DNA of 5,801 bases from a bacterium (GTDB lineage: Bacteria > Chloroflexota > Dormibacteria > Aeolococcales > Aeolococcaceae), in assembly GCA_021850405.1 (NCBI GenBank), contig JAJZMA010000109.1, forward strand, positions 1 through 5,801. The letters run 5' to 3'. Below are positions 4,010 to 5,801 of this stretch, piece after piece. The number at the start of each line of letters is the position of its first letter. The first letter of the stretch is position 1. Under the pieces are notes generated by a model. That model made no database searches and was not told the origin of the DNA. It worked only from the letters and a program-made list of their open reading frames with translations. Position numbers and translations under genes: made by a program.

Positions 4010-5801
4010 CATCTAGCCGGCGGGATGACCTGCGCAACGTCGCTATCATCGCCCATGTAGACCACGGCAAAACCACACTCGTGGATGCACTCCTAAAGCA
4101 GGCACGGGTATTTGCCGCGCATGAGCAGGTAGGGGTACTGATCATGGATTCCAATGACCTTGAGCGGGAAAAGGGAATCACCATCCTTGCCAAAACCACC
4201 TCTGTGATCTACCACGGCATAAAGCTGAACATAATCGATACGCCGGGCCATGCCGACTTTGGCGGAGAGGTGGAGCGGGTCCTTGGCATGGCAGATGGCT
4301 GCCTTCTACTGGTGGATGCCGCAGAGGGTCCCATGCCCCAGACCAGGGTAGTGCTCAAGGAGGCGCTGCTGCTCGGCCTGAAGCCAATAATTGTGGTCAA
4401 CAAGATTGACCGGGCAAATGCTCGCCCGCAGGAGACTGTCGAGGCAACCCACGACCTTCTGCTGGAGCTGGCCCAGCATCCGGATCAGCTGGACGCACCT
4501 GTGGTATATACCAACGCCAAAGAGGGAACGGCCACCCTCTCCCTCGACGAACCTGGCGTTTCGCTGGAACCGCTCATCACAACAATCTGCAACACCGTGC
4601 CCCCACCAGAAGGAGACATGGAGGCCCCGCTGCAGATTCTCGTGAGCAACCTCGACTATGACCCCTACAGCGGACAACTCGCCATAGGCAGGGTGTCACG
4701 GGGTCGGATCACTGTGGGTGAAACGGTGGTCACCTGTCAGGCAGAGGGGCTAAGTCCCAGACAGAAGGTAGCCACAATCCTTAGCGTAGAGGCGCTCTCA
4801 CGGATCCCGGTCCAGTCCGCTACTGTTGGGGACATCGTTTATATAAGTGGCCTTTCCAACGTATCGATAGGCGACACGATTGCAGACGCAGAACACCCAG
4901 AGCCGCTAACCCGGATGATAGTCGGTGAACCCACACTCCGCATGCAGTTCTCTGTCAACCAGTCGCCCTTCTCAGGGCGGGAAGCAACCGCCAGCAGTAC
5001 CTCCCGCCAGCTCCGGGCAAGACTGGAGCGGGAGCTGCAGACAAACATTGCGCTTCGGGTTGAGGATGGCCCCACGGCAGACATTTTTGAGGTAAGCGGC
5101 CGGGGGGAGCTGCATCTGGCTGTGCTCATTGAAACGATGCGGAGGGAAGGGTTTGAATTCGAGGTTTCCCGCCCGGCAGTAATCACCAGGGAGATTAATG
5201 GACAGCGCCACGAGCCGGTGGAAGAGTGTGTAATTGACTGCAGCAACGAGGCAGTTGGCGCAGTAACTGAAGCACTTGGCTCCCGGGGGGCCCAGCTGCA
5301 GAACATGGACAACCATGACAGCATGGTCCGGATTACCTACCATGCACCTACCCGCGCGCTGATCGGGTTGCGCAGCCAGATGCTCACCCTCACCCGGGGA
5401 ACAGGTGTCATGGCGTCAAGGGTGATCGGCTGGGAACCATGGCGCCACCTCCCTGGCACCAGTCGTAACGGTGTTCTTACAGCAAGCCAGGATGGAATGG
5501 CAGTGGCATACGGACTGCTCTCCCTGCAGGAGCGGGGTCAGCCCTTCATTGGACCAGGAACCCCAGTATATGAGGGGATGATAGTAGGGCTGAACCGGCG
5601 GCCAGGTGACATGCACGTAAACGTCACCAAGCAGAAGCAAAAGACCAATATCCGTTCTTCCACTGAGGATATGACGATAAAGCTCGTGCCTCCCCATGAG
5701 ATGAGTCTGGAAGAGTGCCTGGACTTTATCGAAGATGATGAGCTGGTGGAGATAACGCCAAAAAACATCCGCATGCGCAAGCGTGTACTCCGCGCAGATC
5801 T
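4006..5801 (+). CDS. typA: Translational GTPase TypA/BipA (3' end cut by the window)
   Basis: TypA/BipA is a ribosome-binding GTPase related to EF-G and LepA that helps 50S subunit assembly, mainly in cold or stress. The visible 598 residues (family about 605-640) show the GTPase domain: P-loop AHVDHGKTT (16-24), switch I GITILAKTT (57-65), DTPGH (78-82) and NKID (132-135). G5 reads TNAKEG near 169-174, with Asn where SA-type motifs usually have Ser. Domain II follows (about 207-300), then the EF-G-like domain with ELQTNIALRVEDG (343-355), SGRGELHL (364-371) and ETMRREGFEFEVSRP (376-390). The TypA-specific C-terminal part has TRGTGVM (463-469), FIGPGTPVYEGMIVG (514-528), TKQKQKTNIRSS (541-552) and DDELVEITPKNIRMRKR (577-593). 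The reading frame is intact and no stop is reached, so probably few codons are missing. ATG 4006 is the only ATG, GTG or TTG in frame after the upstream stop at 3919, and it fits the family N-terminus. The lack of a spaced ribosome site is odd. Confidence 0.97.
   Translation, partial: MTSSRRDDLRNVAIIAHVDHGKTTLVDALLKQARVFAAHEQVGVLIMDSNDLEREKGITILAKTTSVIYHGIKLNIIDTPGHADFGGEVERVLGMADGCLLLVDAAEGPMPQTRVVLKEALLLGLKPIIVVNKIDRANARPQETVEATHDLLLELAQHPDQLDAPVVYTNAKEGTATLSLDEPGVSLEPLITTICNTVPPPEGDMEAPLQILVSNLDYDPYSGQLAIGRVSRGRITVGETVVTCQAEGLSPRQKVATILSVEALSRIPVQSATVGDIVYISGLSNVSIGDTIADAEHPEPLTRMIVGEPTLRMQFSVNQSPFSGREATASSTSRQLRARLERELQTNIALRVEDGPTADIFEVSGRGELHLAVLIETMRREGFEFEVSRPAVITREINGQRHEPVEECVIDCSNEAVGAVTEALGSRGAQLQNMDNHDSMVRITYHAPTRALIGLRSQMLTLTRGTGVMASRVIGWEPWRHLPGTSRNGVLTASQDGMAVAYGLLSLQERGQPFIGPGTPVYEGMIVGLNRRPGDMHVNVTKQKQKTNIRSSTEDMTIKLVPPHEMSLEECLDFIEDDELVEITPKNIRMRKRVLRAD

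Noticed and set aside
3741..4199. 152-codon minus-strand frame across the typA start
   Set aside because: It covers the strongly conserved TypA P-loop and switch I on the opposite strand and has no family features.
4839..5324. 161-codon minus-strand frame
   Set aside because: It is a serine-rich shadow of the typA coding sequence.

Overview
The window suggests a moderately GC-rich bacterium with strong Shine-Dalgarno signals on some genes and ATG, GTG and possibly TTG starts. The transposase remnant resembles ISL3-family elements common in Actinomycetota. An actinobacterial host, perhaps from a deep-branching class such as Acidimicrobiia, is therefore my best guess, with low confidence. All real genes read on the + strand.

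Layout: (1) Positions 1 to about 1293 hold the decayed body of an ISL3-family insertion sequence. Its transposase can be followed from 31 to 1270 but has lost its start codon and carries several frameshifts and a nonsense codon. (2) A 45-residue, lysine- and alanine-rich protein with an excellent ribosome binding site lies at 1448-1585. (3) A gene-poor stretch (1586-1951) holds a short hairpin, a C6A7 homopolymer tract and no convincing gene. (4) A 12-segment membrane protein of the polysaccharide flippase/MATE type lies at 2070-3386. Its N-terminus is uncertain: a well-placed ATG at 1952 sits in another frame, and the sequence just before the annotated start can fold into a three-stem structure. 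(5) A 110-residue unknown protein at 3526-3858 lies behind a perfect TATAAT box. (6) The largest gene, typA/bipA (translational GTPase), starts at 4006 and runs off the right edge close to its expected C-terminus.

The genes do not form an obvious pathway. TypA is a core ribosome-associated GTPase, the flippase probably handles a cell-envelope glycan or lipid-linked substrate, and the two small proteins are unassigned. The flanking decayed transposon suggests an accessory or rearranged edge beside a conserved housekeeping gene. I found no defence system, CRISPR array, tRNA or rRNA. The points most worth checking are the N-terminal frame break and structured segment before the flippase, the three-codon ORF abutting the typA start, and the small basic protein next to the dead transposon.
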